From: Brevibacillus_H ginsengisoli
Lineage (GTDB): Bacteria; Bacillota; Bacilli; Brevibacillales; Brevibacillaceae
Direction: 5' to 3'
NCBI RefSeq assembly: GCF_050113715.1
Contig: NZ_JBNJQR010000008.1
Coordinates: 124,001 to 188,000, forward strand
DNA: 64,000 nucleotides
Part shown: positions 8,792-18,259 of the stretch, piece after piece
Position numbering within the stretch: position 1 is the first letter of the stretch
How the letters are laid out: every line of letters begins with the position of its first letter
Translations under genes and position numbers: made by a program
The notes under the pieces: model-generated
Told to the model about the DNA's origin: nothing
The model's input: only the letters and a program-made list of their open reading frames with translations
Database searches by the model: none

Positions 8792-8824
8792 AGTGTATTA
8801 TATCACTTAATACACTTAATGCAA
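8792..8824 (-). promoter_or_regulatory. Promoter and palindromic GntR operator of the ABC operon
   Basis: On the minus strand the -35 is TTGCAT (8824-8819) and the -10 is TATAAT (8802-8797), spacer 16 nt. A perfect 9-bp inverted repeat AGTGTATTA-N7-TAATACACT (8792-8816) covers the -10 and spacer. This form and position fit a YtrA-type operator blocking RNA polymerase. Confidence 0.8.
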
Positions 8825-8859
8825 GTGGTGAATTAGCATTCATAAGAAAACGGGCACAA

Positions 8860-8893
8860 GAAAAAGGCCGAGCGTATACACTCAGCCTTTTCG
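8860..8893 (-). terminator. Terminator after prfC
   Basis: On the minus strand AAAAGGCTGAG pairs imperfectly with CTCGGCCTTTTT, loop about 8 nt, ending in a T-run. It lies 37 nt past the prfC stop. Confidence 0.75.
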
Positions 8894-8929
8894 ATCTTGT
8901 TCGTCCTATTTTAATAGTCACGCACGCAC

Positions 8930-10531
8930 TTACGCATTCGTTCTAAGTCCCAGCGAGCTTTCATGGAACGTAATCGTCGAATATTTGTCTTGCGCCACGC
9001 GGAGCTGATATTCGCTTTCAAACAGCATCACCAATCGTCCGTAGCGATCACGTACGGTTTGGCTTCGTGTTGCCACCTGATCTAGTGCTGCTTTATCCCC
9101 TTCAATCCAGCGAGCAATCTGATACGGCATGCGCTGCAAGATAATCTCTACACCGTATTCCGCCTTCAGACGGTACTCCAACACTTCAAACTGAAGGACA
9201 CCGACAACGCCCAGGATTAGCTCATCCCACGGCTGCGTCTTAAACAACTGAACCGTTCCCTCTTCAGTCAATTGCATGATGCCTTTTTGGAACTGCTTGT
9301 GCTTCATCGCGTCTTTTACCGTTACTTTGGAGAAGAATTCCGGTGAGAAGTGAGGCATTTCTTCAAATTCGAAGGATTCACCTAGACAGAGAGTATCTCC
9401 AATTTGGAAGACTCCCGGATCATAGAGACCGATTACATCTCCCGCGAACGATTCCTCGACAATTTCCCGATCTTGCGCCATAAATTGCATCGGCTGAGCG
9501 AGCTTGATGTCTTTATTCAAACGAACGTGTTTGACAGTCATCCCACGTTCAAAGCGACCGGAGCATACACGTAGGAACGCGACGCGATCTCGGTGTGCCG
9601 GATTCATGTTGGCCTGGATTTTGAAAATAAAACCGGAGAATGGACGGTTGTATGGATCGATCAAACCGATGTTGCTTTTCTTCGGAGACGGTGGCGGCGC
9701 CATTTGCAGGAAGTTATCCAGAAACGTCTGAACTCCGAAGTTGTTGATCGCACTGCCAAAAAATACAGGAGTAAGCTCCCCTTTGTTGATCAGTTCCGCA
9801 TCAAACTCGTCTCCAGCTACGTCTAACAACGAAATTTCGTCCTGAAGCTGCTGCCACAGATCCTGACCGACCCTCTCTCCAATGACAGAGTCTTCTGGCC
9901 CGCTAACCTCGACGAATTTGATCTCGTCATGGTAATTGCCGTTCTCGTAAAGCTCGACCCGGGATTGGATGCGATCATATACCCCGCAGAAATGGCTGCC
10001 CATCCCGATTGGCCAGTTCATTGGATAGGAACGAATACCCAGTACGTTCTCCAGTTCTTCCAGTAGGGCAAATGTTTCTTTACCGAAGCGGTCCATTTTG
10101 TTGACGAAAGTAAAAATCGGAATCCCACGCATACGGCAAACCTTGAACAGCTTGATCGTTTGCGCCTCTACCCCTTTGGCTACGTCGATAATCATGACCG
10201 CAGCATCGGCAGCGGTAAGTGTACGATAGGTATCTTCACTGAAATCCTCATGGCCCGGTGTATCCAGAATGTTAATATGGTGACCTTTATAGATGAAGTC
10301 CATCGCACTGGAGGTTACGGAAATTCCGCGTTTTTTCTCGATTTCCATCCAGTCGGAGGTAGCGTGCTTGGAGTTTTTACGTCCTTTTACCGTGCCCGCT
10401 TCCCGAATGGCGCCTCCAAAATAGAGCAGTTTCTCGGTCATGGTCGTTTTACCCGCGTCCGGGTGGGAAATGATAGCGAACGTACGGCGTTTCGCAATCT
10501 CTTGTTCCCATTGAGGATTTATTTGAGTCAT
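8930..10531 (-). CDS. prfC: Peptide chain release factor 3
   Basis: The product is 533 residues, normal for RF3. It has GTPase motifs G1 SHPDAGKTT (about residue 22), G3 DTPGHEDFSEDT (about 87), and G4 NKMD (about 143), then EF-Tu-like domain II and a C-terminal RF3 domain. RF3 recycles RF1/RF2 after termination. The factor is patchily distributed in Bacillales, so it is an informative presence here. The start follows AGGAGAAATGAAAAC. It is monocistronic, with a terminator downstream and a divergent carboxypeptidase upstream. Confidence 0.97.
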   Translation of the reverse strand: MTQINPQWEQEIAKRRTFAIISHPDAGKTTMTEKLLYFGGAIREAGTVKGRKNSKHATSDWMEIEKKRGISVTSSAMDFIYKGHHINILDTPGHEDFSEDTYRTLTAADAAVMIIDVAKGVEAQTIKLFKVCRMRGIPIFTFVNKMDRFGKETFALLEELENVLGIRSYPMNWPIGMGSHFCGVYDRIQSRVELYENGNYHDEIKFVEVSGPEDSVIGERVGQDLWQQLQDEISLLDVAGDEFDAELINKGELTPVFFGSAINNFGVQTFLDNFLQMAPPPSPKKSNIGLIDPYNRPFSGFIFKIQANMNPAHRDRVAFLRVCSGRFERGMTVKHVRLNKDIKLAQPMQFMAQDREIVEESFAGDVIGLYDPGVFQIGDTLCLGESFEFEEMPHFSPEFFSKVTVKDAMKHKQFQKGIMQLTEEGTVQLFKTQPWDELILGVVGVLQFEVLEYRLKAEYGVEIILQRMPYQIARWIEGDKAALDQVATRSQTVRDRYGRLVMLFESEYQLRVAQDKYSTITFHESSLGLRTNA

Positions 10532-10631
10532 GTTTTCATTTCTCCTATGTCAAAATCTCGTTATCTCTCATCAGTACGATTATACAGAGATTCGTCCACA
10601 GACGAAAGCTAAAACATTTAAGCCCTATGTA

Positions 10632-10660
10632 TTGGTATTTTTTTCAGCAACCGTTATACT
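10632..10660 (+). promoter_or_regulatory. Predicted sigma-A promoter of the M32 carboxypeptidase
   Basis: TTGGTA (10632-10637) and TATACT (10655-10660) are 17 nt apart, about 47 nt upstream of the start codon. Confidence 0.6.
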
Positions 10661-10706
10661 AAGATTGCTTAGTAAAAATATTTTGATTATTGTTAGGAGG
10701 CCTCCA

Positions 10707-12227
10707 ATGTCTAATACGACACTTGAGAAACAAGTTGCTGCCTTTCGCGAATTCGTCAAAAAAATGACGAGTTACAATCAAGCCCTGGCTGTTCTTCACT
10801 GGGATATGCGCACCCAAGCGCCTCGTAAAGGAATGGATGCCCGCGCTGACGTCATTGGAGTGCTTTCGGGTGAAGCATTTAAACTCTCCACCTCCAAGGA
10901 GATGGAAGAATATCTGGAAGCGTTGAGTGAACCGGCTACATACAGCACACTTGACCCGATCACCGCGGCGACCGTCCGTGAGTGCAAAAAAGAGTTCGAC
11001 CGCAGCAAGAAGCTCCCGGTTGAGAAATACCAAGAGTTTGTGGTCACCACAACTCAAGCAGAGACCATCTGGGAGGATGCGCGACGCCAGAATAATTTTG
11101 CCATGTTCCAGCCGTATTTGGAGAAAATCGTGAAGCTCCAGCTTGAGTTCATCGATTACTGGGGTCACAACGGCGTAAAATACGATACGTTGCTCGATCA
11201 GTATGAGCCTGGTATGACGAGCGGCCAGCTCGATCAAATGTTTAAAGTGTTACGTGACAAGACGGTTCCTCTCGTGCACGCCATTGCGGAATCACCGAAT
11301 CAACCGGATGTCAGCTTCATGACCAAATCCTTCTCGATTGCCGAGCAAGAGGCCTTCAGCCGTTTTGTTCTCGAGAGAATCGGCTATGATTTCCAAGCGG
11401 GACGTATGGATCGCAGTTCTCATCCGTTCGCGACCAGTTTCGCACCTGGCGACGTGCGCATCACGACTCGCTACAAGCAAAACGATTTCCGTGAAGCCTT
11501 GTGGAGTTGCATCCACGAAGCGGGGCACGCAATTTATGAACAGAACATCTCTTCAGAATTGTTCGGTACCCCATTGTGCGACGGTACCTCCATGGGTATT
11601 CACGAATCCCAATCCCGCTTCTGGGAGAACATCATTGGCCGCAGTCTGCCATTCTGGAAGCACTTCTATCCAGAACTACTCAAAGTGTTCCCAACTCAGT
11701 TCGCTGGAGTCAGTCTGGAACAATTCTGGCGCGCGGTCAATCAAATGTCGCCTTCTCTCATCCGTACGGACGCGGATGAATTAACCTACAACCTGCACGT
11801 GATGATCCGTTACGAAATTGAAAAAGGTCTTATCAACCAGACGATCGAAGTAGCTGATTTACCGCGAATCTGGAATGAGAAAATGGAAGAGTACCTGGGC
11901 GTTGTTCCTCCAAATGATGCGGACGGCGTCTTACAAGATGTGCACTGGGCTGGAGGAAGCTTCGGTTACTTCCCAACCTACTCCTTGGGGAATGTGTATG
12001 CCGCACAGTTTAACAATACCCTGCGCAAAGAACTGACCAACTACGACCAACTGATTGAAGCAGGTGACTTCGCGCCGATTCGGGGTTGGCTGAAGGATAA
12101 GATCCACCAGTTCGGTAAAATGAAATCTCCGAATGAACTGGTTCAGGAGATTACAGGTGAAGCTGTAAATGCGAACTACCTCGTGAATTACTTAGAGAAA
12201 AAGGTCAAAGAAGTATACAAACTGTAG
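10707..12227 (+). CDS. M32 family metallocarboxypeptidase
   Basis: The product is 506 residues, matching thermostable carboxypeptidase 1-type enzymes. The zinc site HEAGH (about residue 269, in IHEAGHAIYEQN) is followed by the conserved GIHESQSRFWEN block, whose Glu is the third ligand. Other M32 landmarks are HPFATSF, DVRITTRY, RTDADELTYNLHV and YFPTYSLGN. It removes C-terminal residues from peptides, probably in the cytoplasm, with no signal peptide. ATG 10707 is chosen because TAGGAGGCCTCCA precedes it. A promoter and a terminator flank it, so it is a single-gene unit. Confidence 0.95.
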   Translation: MSNTTLEKQVAAFREFVKKMTSYNQALAVLHWDMRTQAPRKGMDARADVIGVLSGEAFKLSTSKEMEEYLEALSEPATYSTLDPITAATVRECKKEFDRSKKLPVEKYQEFVVTTTQAETIWEDARRQNNFAMFQPYLEKIVKLQLEFIDYWGHNGVKYDTLLDQYEPGMTSGQLDQMFKVLRDKTVPLVHAIAESPNQPDVSFMTKSFSIAEQEAFSRFVLERIGYDFQAGRMDRSSHPFATSFAPGDVRITTRYKQNDFREALWSCIHEAGHAIYEQNISSELFGTPLCDGTSMGIHESQSRFWENIIGRSLPFWKHFYPELLKVFPTQFAGVSLEQFWRAVNQMSPSLIRTDADELTYNLHVMIRYEIEKGLINQTIEVADLPRIWNEKMEEYLGVVPPNDADGVLQDVHWAGGSFGYFPTYSLGNVYAAQFNNTLRKELTNYDQLIEAGDFAPIRGWLKDKIHQFGKMKSPNELVQEITGEAVNANYLVNYLEKKVKEVYKL

Positions 12228-12234
12228 GAATGTG

Positions 12235-12280
12235 AAGAGCCCTGCCCTAGTGATCGTGCTAGGCGCAAGGCTCTTTTTTA
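12235..12280 (+). terminator. Terminator after the M32 carboxypeptidase
   Basis: AAGAGCC (12235-12241) pairs with GGCTCTT before TTTTTTA, with an inner CCTAG/CTAGG helix. Confidence 0.85.
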
Positions 12281-12291
12281 ATGAAATAAAG

Positions 12292-12323
12292 AAAAACCGT
12301 ACCCATAATGGATACGGTGATCT
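12292..12323 (-). terminator. Terminator of the 28-aa YjcZ-type gene
   Basis: On the minus strand ACCGTATCC pairs with GGGTACGGT and TTTTT follows. It lies just past the small ORF that stops at 12342. Confidence 0.65.
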
Positions 12324-12341
12324 TTTCATACGTTGTTACAA

Positions 12342-12428
12342 TTAGTTTTCTGACGCACCAACGATTACCAACAAGATGAACAGAACGAGCACCAACGTAA
12401 ACATATCTCCAAAGAAACCATTAGACAT
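12342..12428 (-). CDS. YjcZ-family sporulation peptide, 28 residues
   Basis: A tiny ORF reads MSNGFFGDMF, then a hydrophobic helix TLVLVLFILLVIVGA and a short polar end SEN. This is the characteristic shape of YjcZ-type sporulation proteins. A strong AAGGAGGGGATCGGGA site precedes the ATG. Such peptides are forespore or coat associated in Bacillus, and their function is poorly defined. Its hydrophobic core matches the paralogue at 18260-18358 almost residue for residue (LVLFILLVIVGAS). Confidence 0.85.
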   Translation of the reverse strand: MSNGFFGDMFTLVLVLFILLVIVGASEN

Positions 12429-12543
12429 TCCCGATCCCCTCCTTTCTTTATGATACATGGCATTTTATTCAGAAAGGGGGATCATTCGTGTTAGAGGAAA
12501 TACCTATTTTAAGCTTTTTGATGCATCTGTCCTGCATACAATC

Positions 12544-14394
12544 TTAAGTCGATACAACCACACTTCGCTCTCGAACGTATTTGGTCAACTCAACCGTCAT
12601 CTGGTGGTAATGAAAGGGCGTTATCAGGTAAAGACCCTTGAAGTATTTCACCGCTACGTCCAGCAACTCTTTGGCCATTCGCGTGCCTTCTGCTCTCGCC
12701 GCTTCTCCTTGGACGTTCTTCATCCGTTCCAAAGCCTCTTGCGACAGCTTGATTCCCGGGACCTCGTTATGCAAGAATTGGGCGTTACGCGAGCTGGTCA
12801 AAGGCATGATCCCTAGAAAAATCGGGATAGGGATGTGTTGCGTCTTCTGATAGATGAGTTCAATCGTCTCCGCATCATAAACCGGCTGTGTCATAATATA
12901 GTCGGCACCTGCTTCGACCTTCTTCTCCAACCGCTGCACCGCCGCATCGATATTGCGTACATGGGGATTAAAGGCGGCTCCGACGATAAATTGCGCTTTT
13001 TGCTGGAGCGGTCTTCCCGAAAACGAATAGCCTTCGTTCAGTTGCTTGGTCATGCGGATCAGATCGAATGAGGAGACGTCAAACACAGAGCTTGCCCCCG
13101 GTAAATCCCCAAAACGAGAGGGATCTCCCGTGATTACGAGCACTTGATCAATCCCCAAAGCATGCAAACCCATCAAATGGGATTGTTGACCGATCAAATT
13201 ACGGTCCCGACAGGCAATGTGAACTAGCGGTTCAATGCCAAATTGACTTTTCATAATCGCCCCAAGGGCCATATTGCTCATTCTCACGTTGGCAAGCGAG
13301 TTATCCGCCATCGTAATCGCATCAGCTCCAGCGTTGTGCAGTTCACAGCAGCCTGTCAGGAATTGCGAGATTTCCAAATCTTTCGGTGTATCGTACTCAA
13401 CGATAATCGTGTGTGTTGTTTTTACCGCTTCCACGATACTTGGCTTCGTCCTAGGCAGGACCCGATAAACCGGCTCAGCTGGACTTGGTGCCGCTACCAA
13501 AGCCGGATTGATGCGCTCTACCGGTTCCAATCCACTCAAAGCCTCACAGATGGCGCGAATATGATCAGGGGTGGTGCCACAGCAGCCCCCGATGAGACGA
13601 GCCCCTTGCTCACGAAGCTGCAAGGCACTCTGTCCAAAATACTCAGGCGATGATTTGTAGGCGTATTCTCCGTCCGATAACCCTAATCTCCCCGCATTGG
13701 CAAATACCGAGACCCAAGTCTCTTCAGGCACAACCGCACTCTCCAGCGAACGGAGCATCTCGGCAGGACCGAGGCGGCAATTTAAACCGACGATGTCAGC
13801 ACCCTTCATTTGAAGATGACGGAACGCTTCCGTAAGTGTATAGCCGTCTCGTGTTCGCCCAACCTCCAAGGTAGCCAATTGGGCAATAATCGGACGATCG
13901 GTTAAGGAGCGCACGAGTTCTGTGGCCAGTAAAAGCTCATCCAAGTCAACAAACGTTTCCAGAACAATTCCGTCCACCCCTGCATGAAGCAGGGCTACCG
14001 CTTGCTCTTCGAATTGATCTTTGTATCCGTCCATTTTGAGATTGTACACACGTCCAGCCGTAATGGAACCCATGCTCCCCACGAGGTAGGCATCCTCAGG
14101 GAGCACGTCCCGGGCAATGGATACAGCCGCCCGGTTAATTCGGGAGACCTTGCTTTCCAGTCCGTAACGTGCCAAGCTGTCTCGATGAGCACCAAACGTA
14201 TTGGTCTCAAACAAACGCGCTCCTGCCTGATAATAAGCCTTGTGCACCTCTTGCACCAACTTCGGGTTGTTCAGACAAAGCTCCTCATAACAAATACCGA
14301 CTGGTACACCCAACTGATAGAGCTGCGTGGCCATCGCCCCATCACCAATCAATAGATGAGACTTGAGGTATTCACGCAAATCTGTTTTGTTCAT
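12544..14394 (-). CDS. yitJ: Bifunctional homocysteine S-methyltransferase / methylenetetrahydrofolate reductase
   Basis: The product is 616 residues, like Bacillus YitJ. The N-terminal homocysteine methyltransferase domain (about 1-290) has the zinc cysteines in GLNCR and GGCCGTTPDH (about 271). The C-terminal MTHFR domain (about 320-610) has the MetF landmarks EYDTPKD, HIACRDRN, ITGDPSRFGD and TQPVYD. It reduces methylene-THF to methyl-THF and can methylate homocysteine. ATG 14394 is chosen for its AGAGGGGAATCGA site; the ATG at 14418 overlaps the region next to the metH stop. It follows metH by 26 nt in one operon under the SAM riboswitch and supplies methyl-THF to MetH. Confidence 0.95.
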   Translation of the reverse strand: MNKTDLREYLKSHLLIGDGAMATQLYQLGVPVGICYEELCLNNPKLVQEVHKAYYQAGARLFETNTFGAHRDSLARYGLESKVSRINRAAVSIARDVLPEDAYLVGSMGSITAGRVYNLKMDGYKDQFEEQAVALLHAGVDGIVLETFVDLDELLLATELVRSLTDRPIIAQLATLEVGRTRDGYTLTEAFRHLQMKGADIVGLNCRLGPAEMLRSLESAVVPEETWVSVFANAGRLGLSDGEYAYKSSPEYFGQSALQLREQGARLIGGCCGTTPDHIRAICEALSGLEPVERINPALVAAPSPAEPVYRVLPRTKPSIVEAVKTTHTIIVEYDTPKDLEISQFLTGCCELHNAGADAITMADNSLANVRMSNMALGAIMKSQFGIEPLVHIACRDRNLIGQQSHLMGLHALGIDQVLVITGDPSRFGDLPGASSVFDVSSFDLIRMTKQLNEGYSFSGRPLQQKAQFIVGAAFNPHVRNIDAAVQRLEKKVEAGADYIMTQPVYDAETIELIYQKTQHIPIPIFLGIMPLTSSRNAQFLHNEVPGIKLSQEALERMKNVQGEAARAEGTRMAKELLDVAVKYFKGLYLITPFHYHQMTVELTKYVRERSVVVST

Positions 14395-14420
14395 TCGATT
14401 CCCCTCTTCCCTCATCAAGT

Positions 14421-17400
14421 CTATTCATCGGATTCATCAGGCGATGCGGCATTGAAATAACGAGCTTGCGGATGCGCGAAGACCATTGCCGAAACAGATG
14501 CCTCCGGGTCCATCATGAAACCCTCTGTGAGATGAACGCCAATGTCTTCTGGACGAAGCAATCGGAATAATTTCTCTTGATCATCCAAATTAGGGCAAGC
14601 CGGATACCCAAACGACACACGAATTCCTTGGTACCTCGCCCCAAATCGCTCTAACATCGTCATCTCTGCCGGATCCGGGAACCCCCAGCTGTCACGCATG
14701 ACGTGATGAAGCCGCTCTGCAAACCCTTCCGCAAGCTCCAAAGCTAGCGCTTGAAGCACGTGAGATTTGAGATAATCCCCTTGATTTTTCCACTCTTCCG
14801 CCTTTTCGCGGATGCCTTTTCCAGCCGTTACGGTTAAAAAGCCGACGGTGTCCATCTCCTTGCTCTCCACTGGTCGCAAGAAATCAGAGAGACACAAGTA
14901 TGGCGCTTGCTTTTGTCGCGGGAAACTGAATCGCTCCAGCACTTCCGAGTGATTGGCGGGATTATAGATCAGGATGTCGTTGCCATCCGCTTGCGCCGGA
15001 AAGAATTGATACATGCCATGCGCTTCGATCAAATTCTGCTCGTGCGCCTCCCGCAACAAATCTTCAACCACGCCGTAAAGCTCCAGCACTTTTGGGTCGC
15101 CCTCTTGAAGCAGACGCTCCACGTTGCCTTTTACCCCAAGATGCTTACCTAACAGCATCCGCAGATTCAGATACGGCTGCAAATGCGTAATCGGATAATT
15201 GCGCAGCACATGTCGGTTGGTATCAGGCGGACTAAATAACGGCGCGTGGCGATCAATTTCCGAACGAATTGGACGCTCCTTAGGCGCTGGGCTGGCTGTG
15301 GTTTGATCAGCGTTCTCTTTCAACTGTTGCTTTTCCGCAAGTTGTTGTTTTAGCAGACGCTCGATCTCTTCCGGATTTTGCAGCTTGTTGGCAATGTCGA
15401 GTCCATCCATAGCGTCTTTGGCGAATAGAACAAGTCCCTCGTACTCCGGAGCAATCCGGTTAGATGTAAATTTGCGGGTAAGCGCTGCTCCTCCCACCAG
15501 CATCGGGACGTGAATGCCCGCCGCGCGCAAATCTTGGGCGGTGATCACCATTTGCTGCGCCGATTTCACCAACAATCCCGACAAACCAATCGCATCCGGC
15601 TTCTCTTTGCGGCAAGCCTCGATCAGCTGCTCCGGCGGAACTTTGATCCCGAGGTTGACGATTTCATAGCCGTTATTGCCAAGAATGATCTCCACCAGGT
15701 TCTTCCCGATGTCGTGGACGTCGCCTTTTACTGTGGCGAGAATGATCTTGCCTTTGGATGCTGAAGATGACTTCTCCATGTGTGGTTCCAGATGAGCCAC
15801 CGCCGCTTTCATGACTTCCGCGCTTTGCAGCACCTCGGCTACGATCAGCTGGTTGCCGTTAAACAGGCGGCCAACCTCTTCCATCCCCGCCATCAACGGT
15901 CCATTAATGATCTCGAGTGGCGGATATTTTTTCAGCGCTTCATCCAAATCTGGGATCAATCCGTCCTTGGAACCTTCGATTACGTATTGCCCAAGGCGTT
16001 CTTCGAGTGTAAGAGTAGAAGTTTCTTTTACCTGGGTTACTTTTTTCTGTCGATAGAATTCGGTGAACTTAGCCAGTGTCGCGTCATTGGTCTCGAAAAG
16101 TAAGGCCTCCGCCAGCTTCCGTTCGTGTTCGGGAATAGACGCGTAACGCTCCAGCTTCTCGGTATTGACAATCGCGTAATCGAGTCCGGCCACCGTGGTG
16201 TGATAGAGAAAAACAGAGTTCAACACTTCACGACCCGCGTTGGGCAAGCCAAACGAGATGTTGCTGATGCCAAGCGTCGTTTTACAGAGCGGAAACGCTT
16301 CTTTGATGAGGCGTATTCCCTCAACGGTCTCCCTCGCCGAGCCAATGTACTGCTCATCGCCTGTACCTACAGGAAAGACGAGCGGGTCAAAAATAATATC
16401 CTCAGGCTTCACACCCAACTCGTCGACCAGCAAGTGATAGGAGCGTTTGGCTACCTCCAGCTTCCTCTCACGGGTAATCGCCATTCCTTGTTCATCGATG
16501 GTTCCGACGACAACCGCCGCACCATACCTGTGAATGAGCGGTACCACCTGTTCAAATCGTTCCAAGCCATCTTCGAGGTTAATTGAGTTGAGAATCGCTT
16601 TCCCCTGAGAGTAAGTAAGCCCCAGCTCCATTACCTTGGCATCGGTGGAGTCGATCATGAGCGGCGCTTTCACTTTCTTGGTCACGTACCGGAGGAACTG
16701 CTTCATGTCGTTGTACTCATCCCGATCAGGGTCTGCCAAGCAAATATCAATCACCTGCGCACCCATACGAACCTGTGCGCGCGCAACGTCCGACGCTTCC
16801 TCGTACTGTCCATTGGTAATCAAATCACGGAACTTCTTGGAGCCAATGACATTCGTTCGCTCTCCAACAAGCAATGGGCGGTTGTCCTCCTCCACGTACA
16901 CAGGGTCAATCCCGCTTAACGCGCTGATATGTCGCTTCGTCGCTTGTCTTGGTTTGTAGGATTTCAGCGTCTGTGCCATCGCTCTCACGTGATCAGGCGT
17001 GGTTCCACAGCAGCCACCCGCAATGTTGAGCCACCCTTGCTCCGCAAAACCGGCCAGCTTGGTTGCAAGGGCTTGCGGTGATTCATGGTAATGTCCGTTC
17101 TCATCCGGAAGTCCGGCATTCGGATAACAGCTGATCGAACAGTTGGCCAATTCAGACAATGTGCGGATGTGGTCTCTCATGAATTCCGGCCCTGTTGCGC
17201 AGTTCAAACCGATGGATACAGGCTGTAAATGCGCGAGCGAAATATAAAAAGCCTCAATATTCTGACCAGCAAGCGTTGTCCCCATTGGCTCAATCGTTCC
17301 GGAAATCATCACGGGCAGTTCAATTTTTAGCTCCGTAAAGGCCTGACGAATTCCAATCCCGCCCGCTTTCACGTTCAACGTATCCTGAGCGGTCTCCAAC

Positions 17401-17879
17401 AATAGAACATCGGCTCCGCCAAGGATTAGCCCTTTTGCCTGACGGTAGTAGGCCTCTACCATATGCTCGAACGTAGCGCCGCCTGTGAGCGATAAGGTTT
17501 TCGTTGTTGGACCCATCGAGCCTGCTACATAGCGTGGCCAATCAGAAGTAGAGAACGCCTCTGCCGCTTCCTTCGCGATACGGGCAGCCGCTATATTGAT
17601 TTCTTCGTCACGCGCCTGCAGCCCATATTCCGCCAATACGATATTGGTTGCCCCAAACGTATTCGTCTCGATGATATCCGCCCCGGCCTCGAGATACTTG
17701 TCATGGACATTGCGAATCACATCCGGTCGAGTCAAATTCAGCATCTCATTACAGCCATCCAATTCCTCTGTGCCAAAATCATCAGCCGTCAAATTGGCTT
17801 GCTGCAGCATGGTGCCCATCGCGCCGTCCAGAATTAAGATTTTATGCGTTAATTGTTCTTGAAAGGTAGGTTTGCTCAT
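14421..17879 (-). CDS. metH: Cobalamin-dependent methionine synthase
   Basis: The product is 1152 residues, full length. In order: a homocysteine-binding domain with zinc Cys in GLNCATGP and GGCCGTTPDH (about 288); a pterin-binding domain starting near VGERTNVIGS (about 325); a cap domain (about 640-715); a B12-binding domain with the lower-ligand motif GDVHDIGKNL (about 720); and an S-adenosylmethionine reactivation domain at the C-terminus (RVSFGYPACPN, MDPEASVSAMVFAHP). It makes methionine from homocysteine and methyl-THF. It is controlled by the SAM-I riboswitch directly upstream and is followed by yitJ. No corrinoid-specific element is evident in the leader. Confidence 0.98.
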   Translation of the reverse strand: MSKPTFQEQLTHKILILDGAMGTMLQQANLTADDFGTEELDGCNEMLNLTRPDVIRNVHDKYLEAGADIIETNTFGATNIVLAEYGLQARDEEINIAAARIAKEAAEAFSTSDWPRYVAGSMGPTTKTLSLTGGATFEHMVEAYYRQAKGLILGGADVLLLETAQDTLNVKAGGIGIRQAFTELKIELPVMISGTIEPMGTTLAGQNIEAFYISLAHLQPVSIGLNCATGPEFMRDHIRTLSELANCSISCYPNAGLPDENGHYHESPQALATKLAGFAEQGWLNIAGGCCGTTPDHVRAMAQTLKSYKPRQATKRHISALSGIDPVYVEEDNRPLLVGERTNVIGSKKFRDLITNGQYEEASDVARAQVRMGAQVIDICLADPDRDEYNDMKQFLRYVTKKVKAPLMIDSTDAKVMELGLTYSQGKAILNSINLEDGLERFEQVVPLIHRYGAAVVVGTIDEQGMAITRERKLEVAKRSYHLLVDELGVKPEDIIFDPLVFPVGTGDEQYIGSARETVEGIRLIKEAFPLCKTTLGISNISFGLPNAGREVLNSVFLYHTTVAGLDYAIVNTEKLERYASIPEHERKLAEALLFETNDATLAKFTEFYRQKKVTQVKETSTLTLEERLGQYVIEGSKDGLIPDLDEALKKYPPLEIINGPLMAGMEEVGRLFNGNQLIVAEVLQSAEVMKAAVAHLEPHMEKSSSASKGKIILATVKGDVHDIGKNLVEIILGNNGYEIVNLGIKVPPEQLIEACRKEKPDAIGLSGLLVKSAQQMVITAQDLRAAGIHVPMLVGGAALTRKFTSNRIAPEYEGLVLFAKDAMDGLDIANKLQNPEEIERLLKQQLAEKQQLKENADQTTASPAPKERPIRSEIDRHAPLFSPPDTNRHVLRNYPITHLQPYLNLRMLLGKHLGVKGNVERLLQEGDPKVLELYGVVEDLLREAHEQNLIEAHGMYQFFPAQADGNDILIYNPANHSEVLERFSFPRQKQAPYLCLSDFLRPVESKEMDTVGFLTVTAGKGIREKAEEWKNQGDYLKSHVLQALALELAEGFAERLHHVMRDSWGFPDPAEMTMLERFGARYQGIRVSFGYPACPNLDDQEKLFRLLRPEDIGVHLTEGFMMDPEASVSAMVFAHPQARYFNAASPDESDE

Positions 17880-17913
17880 TCGGTTTCCCTCTTTCCTATT
17901 AAACTGGGGACAA

Positions 17914-18082
17914 ATAAAAAAATCCTCTTCTTGAAAAACATAAGAAGAGGATCACGTCATCATTAACGTAGAATAAATCCCCTCTTATCTTTCAAAGCAT
18001 CTGCTCTGCTGGATTTGGCACCTGTTAATCAGGTTGCCGAGGCTTCATAGGGCCAGTCCCTCCGCCTCTCTCGATAAGAGAT
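17914..18082 (-). promoter_or_regulatory. SAM-I (S-box) riboswitch of the metH-yitJ operon
   Basis: Read on the minus strand, the aptamer begins with CTCTTATCGAGAGAGGCGGA (18080-18061) and contains GCCTCGGCAACC and AACAGGTGCCAA. It closes with GAAAGATAAGAG, which pairs with the 5' end (P1). It is followed at 17951-17914 by a terminator hairpin ATCCTCTTCTT/AAGAAGAGGAT plus TTTTTTT. With SAM bound the terminator forms and metH-yitJ transcription stops. All consensus boxes are visible. Confidence 0.97.
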
Positions 18083-18111
18083 CATAATTCGTTACATATG
18101 AAGTTGATGTG

Positions 18112-18140
18112 ATGTTACCACTCTCTGGCGGGTACGTCAA
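18112..18140 (-). promoter_or_regulatory. Predicted promoter of the SAM riboswitch transcript
   Basis: The minus strand has TTGACG (18140-18135) and TAACAT (18117-18112) with a 17-nt spacer. This places transcription start about 25 nt before the aptamer. Confidence 0.55.
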
Positions 18141-18259
18141 CGAAAAATTCTGTTTTTTCCGATGCTTCGCCCATTTTTCTGAGCACTAGGCAATTGCCCA
18201 GACCGAACCAGGCATTCGTGTATAGACTAATATCATAACGAAAGGAGGCAAAAACAAAA

